Source: Andrena cerasifolii
Lineage: Eukaryota > Arthropoda > Insecta > Hymenoptera > Andrenidae
Assembly (NCBI RefSeq): GCF_050908995.1
Contig: NC_135126.1
Location: forward strand, 14,012,001 to 14,076,000
Length of the DNA stretch: 64,000 nucleotides
Direction: 5' to 3'
Position 1 is the stretch's first letter. Each line of letters opens with the position of its first letter. The translations under genes and the position numbers were made by a program. Of this stretch, positions 49,185 to 61,424 are shown piece after piece. The notes under the pieces were generated by a model, which was not told the origin of the DNA, did not search any database, and saw only the letters and a list, made by a program, of their open reading frames with translations.

Positions 49185-51353
49185 ATCAGCGAAAAAAGGT
49201 ATCGCGTGTCATCGGTACGCGCCACGGTGTATACGTGCATGTATGTCATCTCGAGAAGCGATCCCCTTACTTCATGGCATCCCTGAGAATTCTATCCATA
49301 AATCTAAAGCGGTTCTGCTTATTCCTGACACTTTTTTGGTCGCGCAGTTCTTACGAATAACGCTACAGATTTTTTCCTGACTAACGAATAATTTCTTCCT
49401 GATTAAGAGCGTTATTTATTATTCACGAAGAAATCCTGGAACGTTATTCATTATTCGAGATAAAATTCATCCAACTCCGCCGGCAGCAACAGTAAATTCA
49501 ATTGTTACGGGGTGATATAAAGTACATACAGACTATGTCAGCTGGAAAACTAGCCCCAGTTTTGCAAGTCGATTTTGAGTTCGATAATGCCTGCTTCCAT
49601 TACGATTTAGAAATGTATTAAAAATTCGTTTTTCTAAGAATCAAGTAAAGCAAAATTTCTGGGACAATTAGTGATTTTATCTGAAGTTATTTCGCACGAA
49701 AAGAAAGGTGTTAAGATTTTTCGGTATCTAAGTAAACAAATTCATTCGAAATTCTGGTAGTAGATGTTATAAAAATGTTTCCTACAAAAGCTGGAGGTAT
49801 AGTTTTGCGCGGTTCGGCGTATAGTAAGAATAGTTTTATTCTATTAGGAGGGGTTGATGAGAAGAAACTTTGTTCTTTTAATGTTTTCAAAGGACCTTTA
49901 GTGACTTTGAAGGACTTATTGTTATATGTCGTTGAATTCGTTTTTTAATTGGCTTTCGGTTACTGCCAAACAAAATATTGCATTCTATTAAAAGAAAACA
50001 AAGTCGACGCTATAAAACGCCAATAACGTTAACTAATAATTTCCTTAATGTAAACATACGTTTTAATTTAGTATCTGGTATTTCCTTTTGCATCATTGCA
50101 CCCACACAATAGAACAAAAATCGCAGTGCGTTTCCAAAAACTAAGTAGGTAGTAACTCAACAGTCGCAATCACTTACAAATCGTTTAACCAACTCTAACA
50201 ACGAACAATAACCTACGTATTTCATTAAGATTATAATAAAAAATTATTTCAACAGCTACCAAAGAACAAATAAGTATAAATAACCATTTATTCCCCCCTG
50301 TATCTTTTATCACCACCTCCCTGCATTTCTTTTGATTACAACAGAGATATCGCTGACCCTCCCACAGGCACGGAGATTTTCGTTTCTCCTCCATCCCGCC
50401 ACGAATCCCGACAGAACCGAAAACTTAACCCTGTTGCCGTGATCCATTTCACGGCTCTCCAGTTTAGTCTCGTCCAGTTTCCACCCTGGCGACTCGACCG
50501 CTGCACTTTTCCCAGATATGACACGTATATAATTCACCGTGACACCCTCATATCGACGTCGCATTTTCCTCGCCCTCTAATCTGATAATGCGGATCAGAA
50601 CATCCCGGGAAAATGTCTCCGTGGGAAAAGACTGGCACGGGAACGATCCATCCTCGCCTCGTTACGTATGAATTAAAACGCGAGAAGCTTCTTTTTTCCT
50701 TCGTCTTCGTTGCCCGGACGATCCTCCTTCGTAGGCAAGGGGGCGGCCCAATTATGAACTCCGCGGAACACATCTCACGGCGAGAGATGTATTCTCGCCG
50801 AACTTTCAATCCGATTCCCCGTCGAAACTTCTTAGTTTCGTCAGGAAAGTTCAGATTAACCGGTAATCGGTGATTGCTCCACTTTCCCCAGGCGCCAGCG
50901 ACGAGGTGCGCAGGGAAGGGAGGGGCTATCGTTGCACAGAGACTTGCGTTTGTTCGACAAGGGAAATCTGTTTATCAAAATAGAAGTGTACCGGGCCGAA
51001 GAAGTTGCTTGTTGACTTTGTTAAAATTCTTCAAGCAAGTTTTTAACGAGGCGATTTCGAATCCCTTTTCTTTTGTTATTTTCTTCGGATGAGTTCAGAA
51101 GAGTCGATTCCCCACGCGAGGCGCCTCGAAAAGTGTTCAATTTCTGCACGAGGCGATGCCGTATTTTCGATAGAAATTTACTGCACCGTTCGCGTGTATT
51201 TTAACATTTTTAGTTGGACTTTCACGAGTGAAACACGGTTTACTTGCAGCAGCGTGCTCAGTTTGCAACTGTGCTTTGGTTTGTAGACTCGGAAAGTGCT
51301 ATTTGCCCGTATCGTCCGCTTGTAATTTTACTTACTGCTTTCACCGTTGCTGC
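49185..51353. other. Unique DNA
   Basis: No gene recognised. 49.38-49.48 kb is rich in TTATTCATTATTCG-type words without defined ends. 50.3-51.2 kb is more GC-rich. Nested small hairpins lie at about 50770-50800, where CGGCGAGA and TCTCGCCG bracket AGATGT words that can also pair with upstream ACATCTC. Confidence 0.45.
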
Positions 51354-51660
51354 ACACAGTGGCGTGCAAAAGTATTCGGCCACCCTTTAAAATCGCATAG
51401 CTGTTTTAAAATGAATCCAAACAACTTGAGTTTTTTTTTAGAAGCTGAAAGGAAAATCACTGATTTCCGGAATTTCGCGATTGCCGACCTTATTCTGCGA
51501 TATTTAAGCGTTTATAGCTCAGAGCAACGTTAACCGATTTTGATAAAAGTTTAGGCATGTATATAACTTATTTAAACCTACAAACGGGTTTTTGAATTTT
51601 CATTACAGGCTCATAAAAAAAGTTTAAGAAACGACTTTTACTATTTTTTTTTTTTTGCTA
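51354..51660 (+). mobile_element. Tc1/mariner-like terminal fragment
   Basis: It begins ACAGTGGCGTGCAAAAGTAT and continues TCGGCCACCC, a very typical Tc1-type terminal repeat, followed by AT-rich subterminal DNA. No matching opposite end and no transposase were found in the following 700 bases, so this is one end of a truncated copy. The right limit is an estimate. It is a different subfamily from the relic at 20031, though the ends are related (ACAGT-ACGT-CAAAAGTAT pattern). Confidence 0.65.
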
Positions 51661-52808
51661 TTCCGACAGAACGCATTTTTTTTAAAACGATGAATCACGT
51701 CACAAGTTGTTTTAATCTTTTGATTTTTTTTTAAATTGGCTATATGATTGACACATGTTTCGTTGCCAAGGAAACGTTTGAACCACCAAGATCAACAGTT
51801 ATAATTCAGAAAGAGGAAGACTACAGGTGTTAATAATAATTTAATAAAGATAATAATCGAATTGCCGTTGTTCAGAAACCACTTTTTAGATAACAAAATA
51901 GAATGAGACGATTGCTATGCGCTAAGGAATATCCACGTTCTATTTTCTCTTTCATTAATCGTACCTATAACAAACGATCGAATAATTCTAAACTACAGTG
52001 TAGGTGTTTATAGGGATTTAATTGATGTTAGCTAGTATTCAGCGGCTTACGAATAATTAAAAGGAACTCTGTCTGTCATTTCATCTACATATCATACTTT
52101 CTGTGCAAATGCCGCGTATATATTTCAAACCAAAGTGGATTTAAACCTTTTTCAACTTTCGCGTAGAAAATGAATTCATGTAATTCCTATCAGAAATCAA
52201 TTTCCAGTGAAAATACATTCTTTTTAAAATAGTTGATGCAAAACCAAAGGTATTCTAATATTTGCATCTAGGGCACATGTATTTATTCTGCTATCTAAAA
52301 ACGAAACGGTAAACTCGAGGGGAATGAAGTAAAATAAATCCACGATATGCACACACATGGTGACTGTATTTCTGTTCCCACGGTGATAGCGAAATTAAAA
52401 CAAACCCTCATACCTGTCGCTTCAACAAAACAAATAGCCGACTAAACCGCCAATAAAACATCAAAGGTTCCGCATACTTGCAAATAATTTTAATCACATT
52501 CATATTCTTCGTTTACGCTGCATGTACTCTAATTTTCAATATCCGTCTTGCCAATTTACGTAAAAGTTTCCATCACGCAATAGGCTAATAAACCAACAGG
52601 TTCGCGTCGAATAATCTCTCATAAAAGAGGGGCAATCACATTCCGTAATACGTCGTGAAAGATTAAAGGCTTCGGAAGGACGCGCCACTCTTTAATCGCC
52701 CCTTCCGCGACGTCAGACGTTATTCCGTTTGAAGAGTAAATTTCATCGAGGTCTGACGCATAAATTTTACCGAAGTCTGAGGCATAAATTTCGTCCAAGC
52801 CTCTACTC
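51661..52808. other. Unique AT-rich DNA
   Basis: No gene recognised. Several T runs (51645-51657 and 51725-51732). No terminal repeats found. Confidence 0.5.
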
Positions 52809-53000
52809 GCACTGTTCCTCTACCCGCGGATACCCCGGTATCCTAGAACTTAACCTCGTTCCCTCAATCTACATCGAACGCTCTTCTCGTTTATTTTCGT
52901 TCGACTTTCCAGACACGCAGGATCCTGTAGCGTTTTCCCGTCTCTTGGGGCCGCCGCTGTTTGCAGGTCCTCGAACCTTTTATCGCGTCCCGCGATAATT
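52809..53000 (+). repeat. Dispersed family, copy C
   Basis: The core GGTATCCTAGAACTTAACCT, then CGTTCCCTCAA, links it to copies A and B. Downstream TCTCGTTTATTTTCGTTCGA and GCAGGTCCTCGAACCTTT link it to copies D and E, so it bridges the family. An open frame (52729-52998) reads GILELNLVPSIY over the core and ends just after the unit. Confidence 0.6.
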
Positions 53001-53326
53001 TTCCTCGCCTTTAACGGAAAAGGATAAAGAAAATGCTTCCCCAACGCGCTTGTGAACAATTGTCCCACACGACGTGTGAAAATTATTACATTCCAGTAGC
53101 GGAAAGAGAAGTAGCTGATTTCTAAGCAGTATTTAAGTTTAGTATTTAGTGTGAATTCCTTCGTCTTTGAATACCAACTTAATACGATCTCGTAAGCTTT
53201 TGATATTTCTTTTCTTTCTTTATTTGATGCCAGATTCAGATTAGGCTCTCTATAAATTCAAAAAAGCTGCGAATAATAACTGAAGTGCACCAGATAACAG
53301 TTTAAGCGGAGTGACTGACAAAGGAA

Positions 53327-53330
53327 TTAA
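53327..53330. repeat. TTAA target site, left
   Basis: TTAA immediately precedes the GGGGACCTTCCGG end. The same tetranucleotide follows the opposite end at 54062-54065. Confidence 0.75.
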
Positions 53331-54061
53331 GGGGACCTTCCGGTTTAAAAGTCGATTTTTTTTTATTTCATTTTTTCGAATGTTCAACCTTTTAGGAATT
53401 CGTGTTTAACAGGATTTGTTGAAATTCGTAAAATTCACGAAGTTGTAGGTGTTTGAGTAACGGCAAACGCATGGGCAACAACCGGACTCTCGGCGCCCAC
53501 GTAAAACTTTAAACGCGTTTTTCTCGAAACAGTGTTCTCAAAACAGTGGGACCTGTATTTCCAAAAGTTATTATCCGATTCGACTGAAACTTTTTTTAAT
53601 TTGAAGAATATACTTCTGGCTAGGTGGGATTCCAGAAAAAATACAAAAAATTGAAAATTTATAATTTTCAAAGGCGTTGAAATGATGAAAAATATAGGGA
53701 AAAAGTGATTTCAAACTTCAAGTGCCGTTATTTTCTAAAAAATGTCATTTTTGTAATTTGTTCTGCCCCCTCCTACTAACCAGAAGTATATTCTTCAAAA
53801 TAAAAAAAGTTTGAGTCGAATGGGATAATAACTTTTGGAGATACAGGTCCCACCGATTTGGATCAATTTTTTGAAGCCTTGACTTTAACGACTCCTCAGT
53901 GCCGTCTACAATGATTCATTATAAAACAAAAAATATATTTCTATAGTGTAAGACATCCTTAATACAATGCAAGAAGTCCCATTAAATTATATATAGTAGT
54001 TTTCCTTTAATTAATTCCTAAATATCACCTATTTTTGGGGACTCTAGACCGGAAGGTCCCC
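53331..54061. mobile_element. TTAA-flanked palindromic element, 731 bp
   Basis: Exact 13-bp inverted ends GGGGACCTTCCGG lie directly inside TTAA on both sides. Well inside, a second inverted pair of about 83 bases (53546-53628 and 53771-53853) shares GTGGGACCTGTAT, CCAAAAGTTATTATCC and GAAGAATATACTTCTGG. The regions between outer and inner pairs do not match. TTAA is the piggyBac target, but the GGGG start is not the usual CCC of that family, so superfamily assignment is uncertain. No transposase inside. Confidence 0.85.
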
Positions 54062-54742
54062 TTAAATAGAGCGGGAATTCACAAATTATGAATTAACAAA
54101 CGAGAATAGTAGCTTCACCCGAAACGTGTATACATTGTGTTGAATCTAATAATCTGCACACTTCTGTGCATTAGGTACTTCAGGAAGTTGAAAGTGAGTC
54201 TACCCGTGTGATCGATTAATTCCCTGGTTTCCGCTCGATCACCGGTAGATTTCGTAAAATAAATATCGGTATTTTATTAGCCTGGAGGTTGCAGCGTAGC
54301 TTTTCATAGAATACCTCGTGAGACTTGACTCGATTTCCAGCGTAAAAAGAACAACAGCGCGCGTATACCCGATATAAATCTCTGAATTCCCAGGGATCTC
54401 GGTGCCTGTGTCTCCAACCCATATTCCGTTCGCATCATGGGGTTACCGTGCGCTATATGTCATACAGGATTCGAACTATTGGATTACAACAGGCAACATC
54501 TGTATGGACGCCAAGAACAGACAGTATATCCGTCTCGAAAGGAGCACTCTGGGATGCTGCCGTGTACCGTCAGGCTTGGTAGTTTTATTAAGGATTCCTG
54601 CTAAGAGTTTTCTGCCCCCGCGCTTCCGCGGGCCTGCAACTTTTCTCGTTCGACCGAGACTCCGTTCGCTTGCTCGAAAATGATGGTAACGTAACGAGGA
54701 TATAGGAGTGAACTATTCGAGTATCAGAACAGTTTCCTTTAA
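54062..54742. other. Unique DNA between two TTAA-flanked elements
   Basis: Starts with the right TTAA (54062-54065) of the preceding element and ends with the left TTAA (54739-54742) of the next. 54.2-54.7 kb is moderately GC-rich and holds a 93-codon frame (54402-54683) of unknown nature. Confidence 0.5.
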
Positions 54743-55453
54743 CCCCCGGACGGCGGATGCAGGGTTCGTTTTGACCCGTGATATAACATCATACACATTT
54801 CAAAATGATCTTTAATATTAGATTCTGATCTCCTTATAATGTGCACACCTTATCTTTCCGAAGAAGCAAAAGAAACTTTTTTTAAAAAGCCTCTTTAATG
54901 ATCCATCTGTAGCGTCATACATAATGCATATTTTTTACTAAACAAACAATTTTTTTAAAGCTTATGATGTTAATAAACTTCATGCCAAAGAACAAGTCTC
55001 AGTTTCAATTGGTTTCTTTGTAATTAATTGAAACAGAAATGCTTCATTTTAGACAGGAACGACTGCCTAGTACCCTTCAACATCAGGCAATACGTTAAAA
55101 ATGTTAATAACCTTTTAGTTGCTCGAAAATATAATGAAAATTCCAGTATTATTACTGTATGCAACTAAGATTTACGTTGCATTACTATTTTAATAAAAAG
55201 ATCAATAAAATCATCTTTGTCCCACTGTGTGCCGTTGCCAGATGTAAAATGTGTAGTTCAACTACTGTGCTTTGCAGTGTTGCAGTGAAAGAAAAATAAG
55301 AAATTGTAAAAAGGTACTTTCTAAGCTTGTGCTTCTCAATATTTGGCTTTTTAATCAGGAGCGCCAATGATTAGTGCAGCGCCAGCATTAGTGCAGTTTA
55401 CCCTGTGTCAAATAGGTCAAAAGGGACTCTGCAGTGCATCTTTCAGACGAGGG
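54743..55453. mobile_element. piggyBac-like non-autonomous element, 711 bp
   Basis: The element is bounded by TTAA on both sides (54739-54742 and 55454-55457). Its ends begin CCCCCGGACGGCGGATGCAG on the left and CCCTCGTCTGAAAGATGCA (reverse complement) on the right. Both lead into a TTTTGACC block within about 40 bases. TTAA target sites and CCC termini are the piggyBac hallmark. The interior is AT-rich and lacks an intact open frame, so the copy is either a MITE or a badly decayed transposon. The terminal repeats have diverged, suggesting age. Confidence 0.75.
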
Positions 55454-55457
55454 TTAA

Positions 55458-57456
55458 TCCCGCGACGTATCGACGATTAAAAGACACCAGCATGTAATTC
55501 TTAGATAAACGAGTCCAAGAAGTGCTATTCCGTTTCGTATTCCACGTTCCCCCGTTAATTAACAAACTCTCAAACACCTCCGCAAGTTTAACATGCGGCC
55601 AATAATTCGCGCGTAATTTCAAGCGACAGAACTGTTCGCGGAATCTGTTCGTGGACACAGTCTGGTGTTGTTTTATCGCGGCTCGGTACACCATCGACCC
55701 TTGCTTAACTGTGTTTCCACAGGGTAGATCGAATCTTCCTTGCTTATTTCACGTCACACCCCGTTGCGGAGTCCCGTCGGGCCCCGCGCCGTCTGTAGCT
55801 GTTATTTGATCCTGCAAAGACAACAACGTTTATGCTAATCCGCGGACGGTAGCCGAGTTACCGTGCTTTTCGGTCACTGCGTCACGGGGATCTCGAATTC
55901 TGTATTACGACCGACGACGGGGGCGTATTATGCTAGGCTAACACGCTACATCACCACCCCGCGCACCCACTATAACACGGAAGTCAATAATGCTTTCCGA
56001 CCAGCGGAGACGTTCGGCTATCGCGCAGCGAAAATACCGAATTTCCTGTCGCGCGCGGGAATGTGACTTTCGTCTTCTTTTTTCCCCCCTCCATCTCTAT
56101 CTCCCTTTTCCTCCCTTTTTCGTTCCCTCGCCATTATCTTTCCAATAACGTGGCGGCAGAGCGAGAGCGTAGGTACCCGCGCCCGCAAAATCTAACGTTA
56201 CCCCGCTGTTAACGGGAGCCGATAATTCCTTTTTGGGGGCCGTCTTAAATTTGCCTCCTCACGGTCGTGATAAAGCATGCTGACGCGATAACGCTGCTAC
56301 CCTGTCGTGTCACTCGACTCAGTTTTTTTTCCGCCACTCATTAGCGCTTTTAATTACGGCACTGGTATTAATCGACGCCTGGAATGAAATTAATTATTGC
56401 CGTTCTCCTGGCGCTAAATATGAATATTCCGCCAAGTTTCCCTCGGGGGAGCGACCGGAGAAGGGAAACGGGGAGGGAAGCTTTTAATGCGAGCGAATTT
56501 CGGATTCGGCAGGTGTGTCTATCAGAGATGGATTTTTCTCTGCTCTGCTGTAAAATCGTTTGCGATTAATTGTATACGCGGGGGTAGACGGGGAAGGTGT
56601 GTTAATCGTAACGGCGAGGCAGCAAAGAAAGCGATTAGAAATATTTGAAGATGTTTAGGTATATTTCTGGGCAGTGAGGACTTGTTCAGGATCAGTTAAA
56701 TAGTGAAAATTAGGAGAAATGTCTGAAGGTATTGGTTATATTCTGTGACTTATATTTGTGAAGAATAAGCGGTCATCGGGGAGGCTACAAGGAAGTGTTA
56801 GGTACTTAATCATATTAAGGCGTTCAGAGGATTTACTGTGTGCTTATTTTTATTCAAAGCTTATTTGATCATCTGTTTGAAGAATGAGAGCTAATCGCCA
56901 TCAGAGCTAATTGCCTCATGATATATTAAGAAATGATACTTCCCCGTGATATTTAAAAATTTTAAACAATGAGAAGAATGCTCCACTTCAACCAGTTGGT
57001 AATTTGATTTTCCTCAAAAAGATACTAAACTTCATATAAAATTCCTAACTGCCCCGAAAATGACACGATGAAATAAATCTTGAGTCTATTTGATATAAAG
57101 TAACCCAGCAGTTTCATTTTACACCAAAAATTCACAGTAGATACCCCGTGGTACATCACAAGTCGCAAGTTGCGACTCGCAACCGTTAAATAAGTAGGTA
57201 CATTATAAACGGAGGCAGGAAACTACCAAATCGTTTTCCTAGCCCATCGTGTCATTCCCTATCAAATAAATTTCTTCTTCCACGTCTGAAATCCCCCCGC
57301 AGTGATGGGTTAATGGCTGGCCACAAAATCGATAAAGGGCGTCCAATTCATCTGTCAACACAGTCGAATGGAATACGTCAAACGTGGTTCCTTTATGTGG
57401 AATACGGTTACGTAATAATAGAGGTCACTGGGAATTTCTGGGGAGGCTAATATACT
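55458..57456. other. CpG-rich then AT-rich unique DNA
   Basis: 55.5-56.6 kb is CpG-rich with a pyrimidine patch at 56070-56130. 56.6-57.45 kb is AT-rich. No gene recognised. Confidence 0.45.
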
Positions 57457-57650
57457 CGGATCTGTACCTCAGCATTTCGCCATAGATATCCAGGAACCGA
57501 GCCTTGTTCTCGTAACCCCACGTCGAATCTCCCTCGTTTATTTCAGTTCGACTTCGCCAGCACGTTGCTCTCGCAGTGCCCATTGCCTGAGGGAATTGTA
57601 GGTTGTAGGTCCTTCAAACTGCACAGGGCTCTCCTCTGATCCAATAATAA
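57457..57650 (+). repeat. Dispersed family, copy D
   Basis: It shares GATATCCAGGAAC and CTTGTTCTCGTAACCCCA with copies A and B. CTCCCTCGTTTATTTC with GTTCGACTT links it to C and E, as do GTGCCCATT, GTAGGTCCTTCAAA and GATCCAATAATA. No frame is open across the whole unit, which argues that conservation is at DNA level rather than protein level. Confidence 0.6.
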
Positions 57651-59179
57651 TATCTGCAGGTCTACAAGGCCCTTGGCTTATCAATTAATTCTTTCCTGGT
57701 CGAATCGCCGTGAATATAAACGGAGTTTACTCCGGCGAAGCGTAAGAATTTAATAATATAAATATCCTCGTACATTTCTTAAGGACAATCCCCTCTAAAA
57801 AGGGGTCGAATCAACGGGCAACTTTTATTCCTGTAGAGAGGGCGCTCGCGTTATTACCGAGTATCGCGTTTTATAAACAGAAAGATTTTATTTGTTGTAA
57901 GCAGCATTTCTTAGATTTATCGTCACAATTTATTTCGAACATTTACCAATTCTCTGGTTACTTTATTCGAAAGGAGCTGCAGAGGTAATTTCAATGCTGC
58001 GCGGTATAATAGCTTTCGAAGTCATAGGATGGTTAGAAACGGGGAATAAAAAGTAAAAACATTCGAACTTGGGTAAAGGGATTCCACGAGGAATGAAAAA
58101 TATACGGGAACATAATTGGATGTTTCAAGCAGAAATACCGTTCCTAAAAGAATTTTTAATTTTCTCCATTCCCAAGAAGTTTTGCCAAGGGAAACCGTAA
58201 TCCCATTCGTTCTGTTTGACTTGGTGAACTGTATTCATCATATTCCTAACAAACGTAATTTTTTACTCACATAATCTCGTGTCTCTGACAGCATCGGGGA
58301 TAATACCGCGGCATTATTTGAATCGATACTTTCGAAGATGGGATAAGTCCACTTTTTTGCAATTCCCGCTTCTCCGGGTCTTGGCTCACCATTTCCTTTG
58401 GAAAGGTCACAAGTCTTCGCGCTGTAAAGAGGCCAACGATTTACATCCTGCCAGACTTCAAGGATTTTTATGAACCTCTAACAAGTTGGCCTACCACAGA
58501 GCGTGAAAAATCCCCAGCACAGGACTTCTGATCCTGATTATATCTTTTATTTCATCCAACCTCTTATCCGATTTTTTTTTTACATATTTTCGTATAAAGA
58601 GTTTGAGTTTATTAGTACCTATTGAGTATCTTCGCATTGATATTCCAATTCCAAGTAAAATAAAATGCTTTTTATAACCATTCCTACGCTTTATGCTCTT
58701 AAATAATTCCTCAAATTCCCTGTATCATTTATTTCGAAAAGGTGAAGAGTCCGAGCAGCAAAAACTAAAATTTGACCACCTTAACAGCTTTTAAAACCAA
58801 TGGAATTTTATTAGACACAAAATTGTTCTGACATTAAGCTTTTATTTCATTTCATGTAAAACTAGTTAGTATCTACCCCTTTTCGAAACCATCGATTTAT
58901 TTACCGCCTGTATTTCTTCCGAACACATTTCGACTCAAACTTCCTTTCGTACTCGAATTTGCAAAACTGGCTGCCCTTCGTTTCCGTAAATATCGCAATT
59001 TAAATAATCTGGTCGTTTATTAGCCCACGAATATTACGTTTGAAAGAATGAATAAACGTTGCGGAATATTAAACGGCGACCGCAGGGTGCAAGAATATTC
59101 CCCTGTTATTACAGCTCTTTAAGCATCGTAAATTGTTCTTATCATAGACTCGATTGTACTTCGTACTTTCTTCTGCAAT
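57651..59179. other. Unique AT-rich DNA
   Basis: No gene recognised. A small palindromic word (GGAGTTTACTCC) lies at about 57722. Otherwise featureless. Confidence 0.5.
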
Positions 59180-59355
59180 TTTATCGTGGATTCCAATATA
59201 CGGGGAAGGAGAGTGTTTCCGTAATCCACGCAGAATCTCCCTCGTTTATTCTGGTTCAAGTTACCTCACGGCTAGGGGCGTGGTGCCCATTCCTCTTGGG
59301 AATGTATCCCCTTGTAAGTGCTTCAAAGACTACTTGCCGTGATTCAATAATGCCT
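59180..59355 (+). repeat. Dispersed family, copy E
   Basis: It matches copy D through AGAATCTCCCTCGTTTATT, a GGTTCAAGTT block in place of GTTCGACTT, then GTGCCCATTCCT, GTGCTTCAAA and GATTCAATAATGCC. The 5' core shared by A-C is not clear here, so the copy is 5'-diverged or truncated. Confidence 0.55.
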
Positions 59356-61424
59356 CCAGACTGCCGGGAACATTGCGCGGAACTCTTTTTTTTTCTAATT
59401 AATCATCTTCGACTCTCGAAAGTGCGCCACTGAAGCGCGCCAGCGGGAAGAAAATCGCGGGAGCAAGGATTTCGGGTGCTCCAACCCCGCCTCCAATCTT
59501 CCGCGTGGTTAATTTCGCGTTACTTTCCTCCCACGCTTCGTTCGGAGTCGGGGGTCGGCGAATTCGGGGCGGGAAGTTTCGAGGGGATTGTTTAAAATGG
59601 AAATTCACGACCATGGTCGCGCGGCATTTTGTAAAAGCATTCTTGCGACTTTGGGTAGATTCTCTGACCGTTTCGACCTTCGGAACTTTGAACGTGAAGT
59701 TCTTTTGTCAAAGGGAAGCGCAACGGGGGAAAGTAGTAACCGAGGGAAGGTAAATCTAAAGGGTGCACCGAATTTGCAACTGCTGAATTTGATGCCGGGC
59801 TGTTCGATAAATGAAGAGGCAGTTGCCTAGTTACTTGGAAAATATTTATTTTGAAACTCTGCAGCTTAGGCTACTCCTTGACATAGTTTCCCTCGACGAC
59901 ATGACTCTCGTATGTGCACATATATACCGGCACTCTCTCCTGCTCTGTGAATGCTGCTGCATCGTCAGCAATATCTTGCCTGCTCGTGGCGTATCCCCGT
60001 GTTTTTTAAAGTATCCCAGGCGTCCTGAAATTAAATTCCCTCCGTAAATCCGAGGCGGCGGTGCCTAACGTGATTCCCTACGTGTCCCTGGGTAATTTAT
60101 TAAAATCGCGTATTATCGGGAACGCGCGTCGAAAATTACAAAGATCACGTCTGCCTCGTTTCGTTTCTTCCTTTTCCCCTGTCGAGAACGGAACATCCAG
60201 CCGCTTTTTAATCATTCTGATTGGATTCTCCCCGTAAGAAGTGGATATCCCTCGGGCTCTGGACGCCGCGCCACCGTGTTTGCCGTTTATTAACGTTCGC
60301 TAGGATATCCGCTAAAAATATTATATTTTCCCGCGGATTTTCCCGGCCTGTGTCCTCGATGTCCACCACAGCTGTGTTATTCGCGCCTGATGCGTGTTTA
60401 TTAATCGTTCCAATAAATACGTGCCGCGCAAAAGGTCGACAATGAATTTATCAGCGAATCGCCTACGAATAACCATCGCGTTTTCAGATTAAAACGGGTA
60501 ATAACGCGCGCCACGTGTTCGTGCAGTGTCCCAGCGAAAATCGATATTTATATGATGTTTATACGGCCGTTAGAGATCCGATTAAAATTTCAAAAATTGT
60601 CACACGGCTGGATCCGCGTTCATATTTTTCGTGGGAGATTCTTCTTCTGTTTGCGGTTCTCCCACGATGAGTTTGTGAAAATTAATTTGACGTATAAAGA
60701 GTCGTGTGTTTTTCGGCAGAATATTTAAACAATTAAGTCCTTCGGCGAACAATGGGCCCAATCTTCTTCACTCATTCTCGAGCTACTTTGTGGCATATGA
60801 AGTGGATAGCGATTTATGTAACAAGTAAATAATCCAGATAAATATCATAGTTTGCGTTACCAACATGAAAAGTTCTCGTTGCTCATTTCTTGACAGACTG
60901 CAGCAGACCAAGTTCGCGCGCACTATGGGGGTATTCTCGGCTAGAAGACCAATTTTTTGCCTTTCTTTAGCGACGACGCACAAAAAACTACACTGTTTTT
61001 ACCGATGAGCATTACCCACGCGTATTTATTAACATTTCAGTAAGTTGTGAAACAAATTTCAGCCATATAGGTATAATAATAATTAATGGTCCCGAACCCT
61101 TTCCTTGCAACACCTTCTATATATTTAAACTAGTTGAAATACCAGGTGTTATTCGGGTTAATGCAACTTTTAAAATAAAAGCGACAGTATTATAGACGGC
61201 AAAACAGTTGATTTGTTGTCATTGGGGCAACAAATTAATCGGAAACACATCACCAAACAGAAATTTTATTAAATGTTAGAGTGATACCGAGCGGTATCGA
61301 AACGCTAATTCATTTCTCATTAAATAATAAAGCTTAAAAGTGGGCAGCGAAACATATACAGTGACCTCCGCTCGGACGTGTAGAACATATGTGCCAAACC
61401 TGAACGAAATCCGCGCAGCGGTGT
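59356..61424. other. CpG-rich then AT-rich unique DNA
   Basis: 59.4-60.65 kb is CpG-rich with many short overlapping frames lacking domains. 60.7-61.4 kb is AT-rich. No gene recognised. Confidence 0.45.

Noticed and set aside
59220..59275. tRNA-like B box (GGTTCAAG) in family copy E, suggesting a SINE
   Set aside because: No A box at the proper distance, no poly(A) or simple-repeat tail, and the other copies do not keep the B-box consensus.
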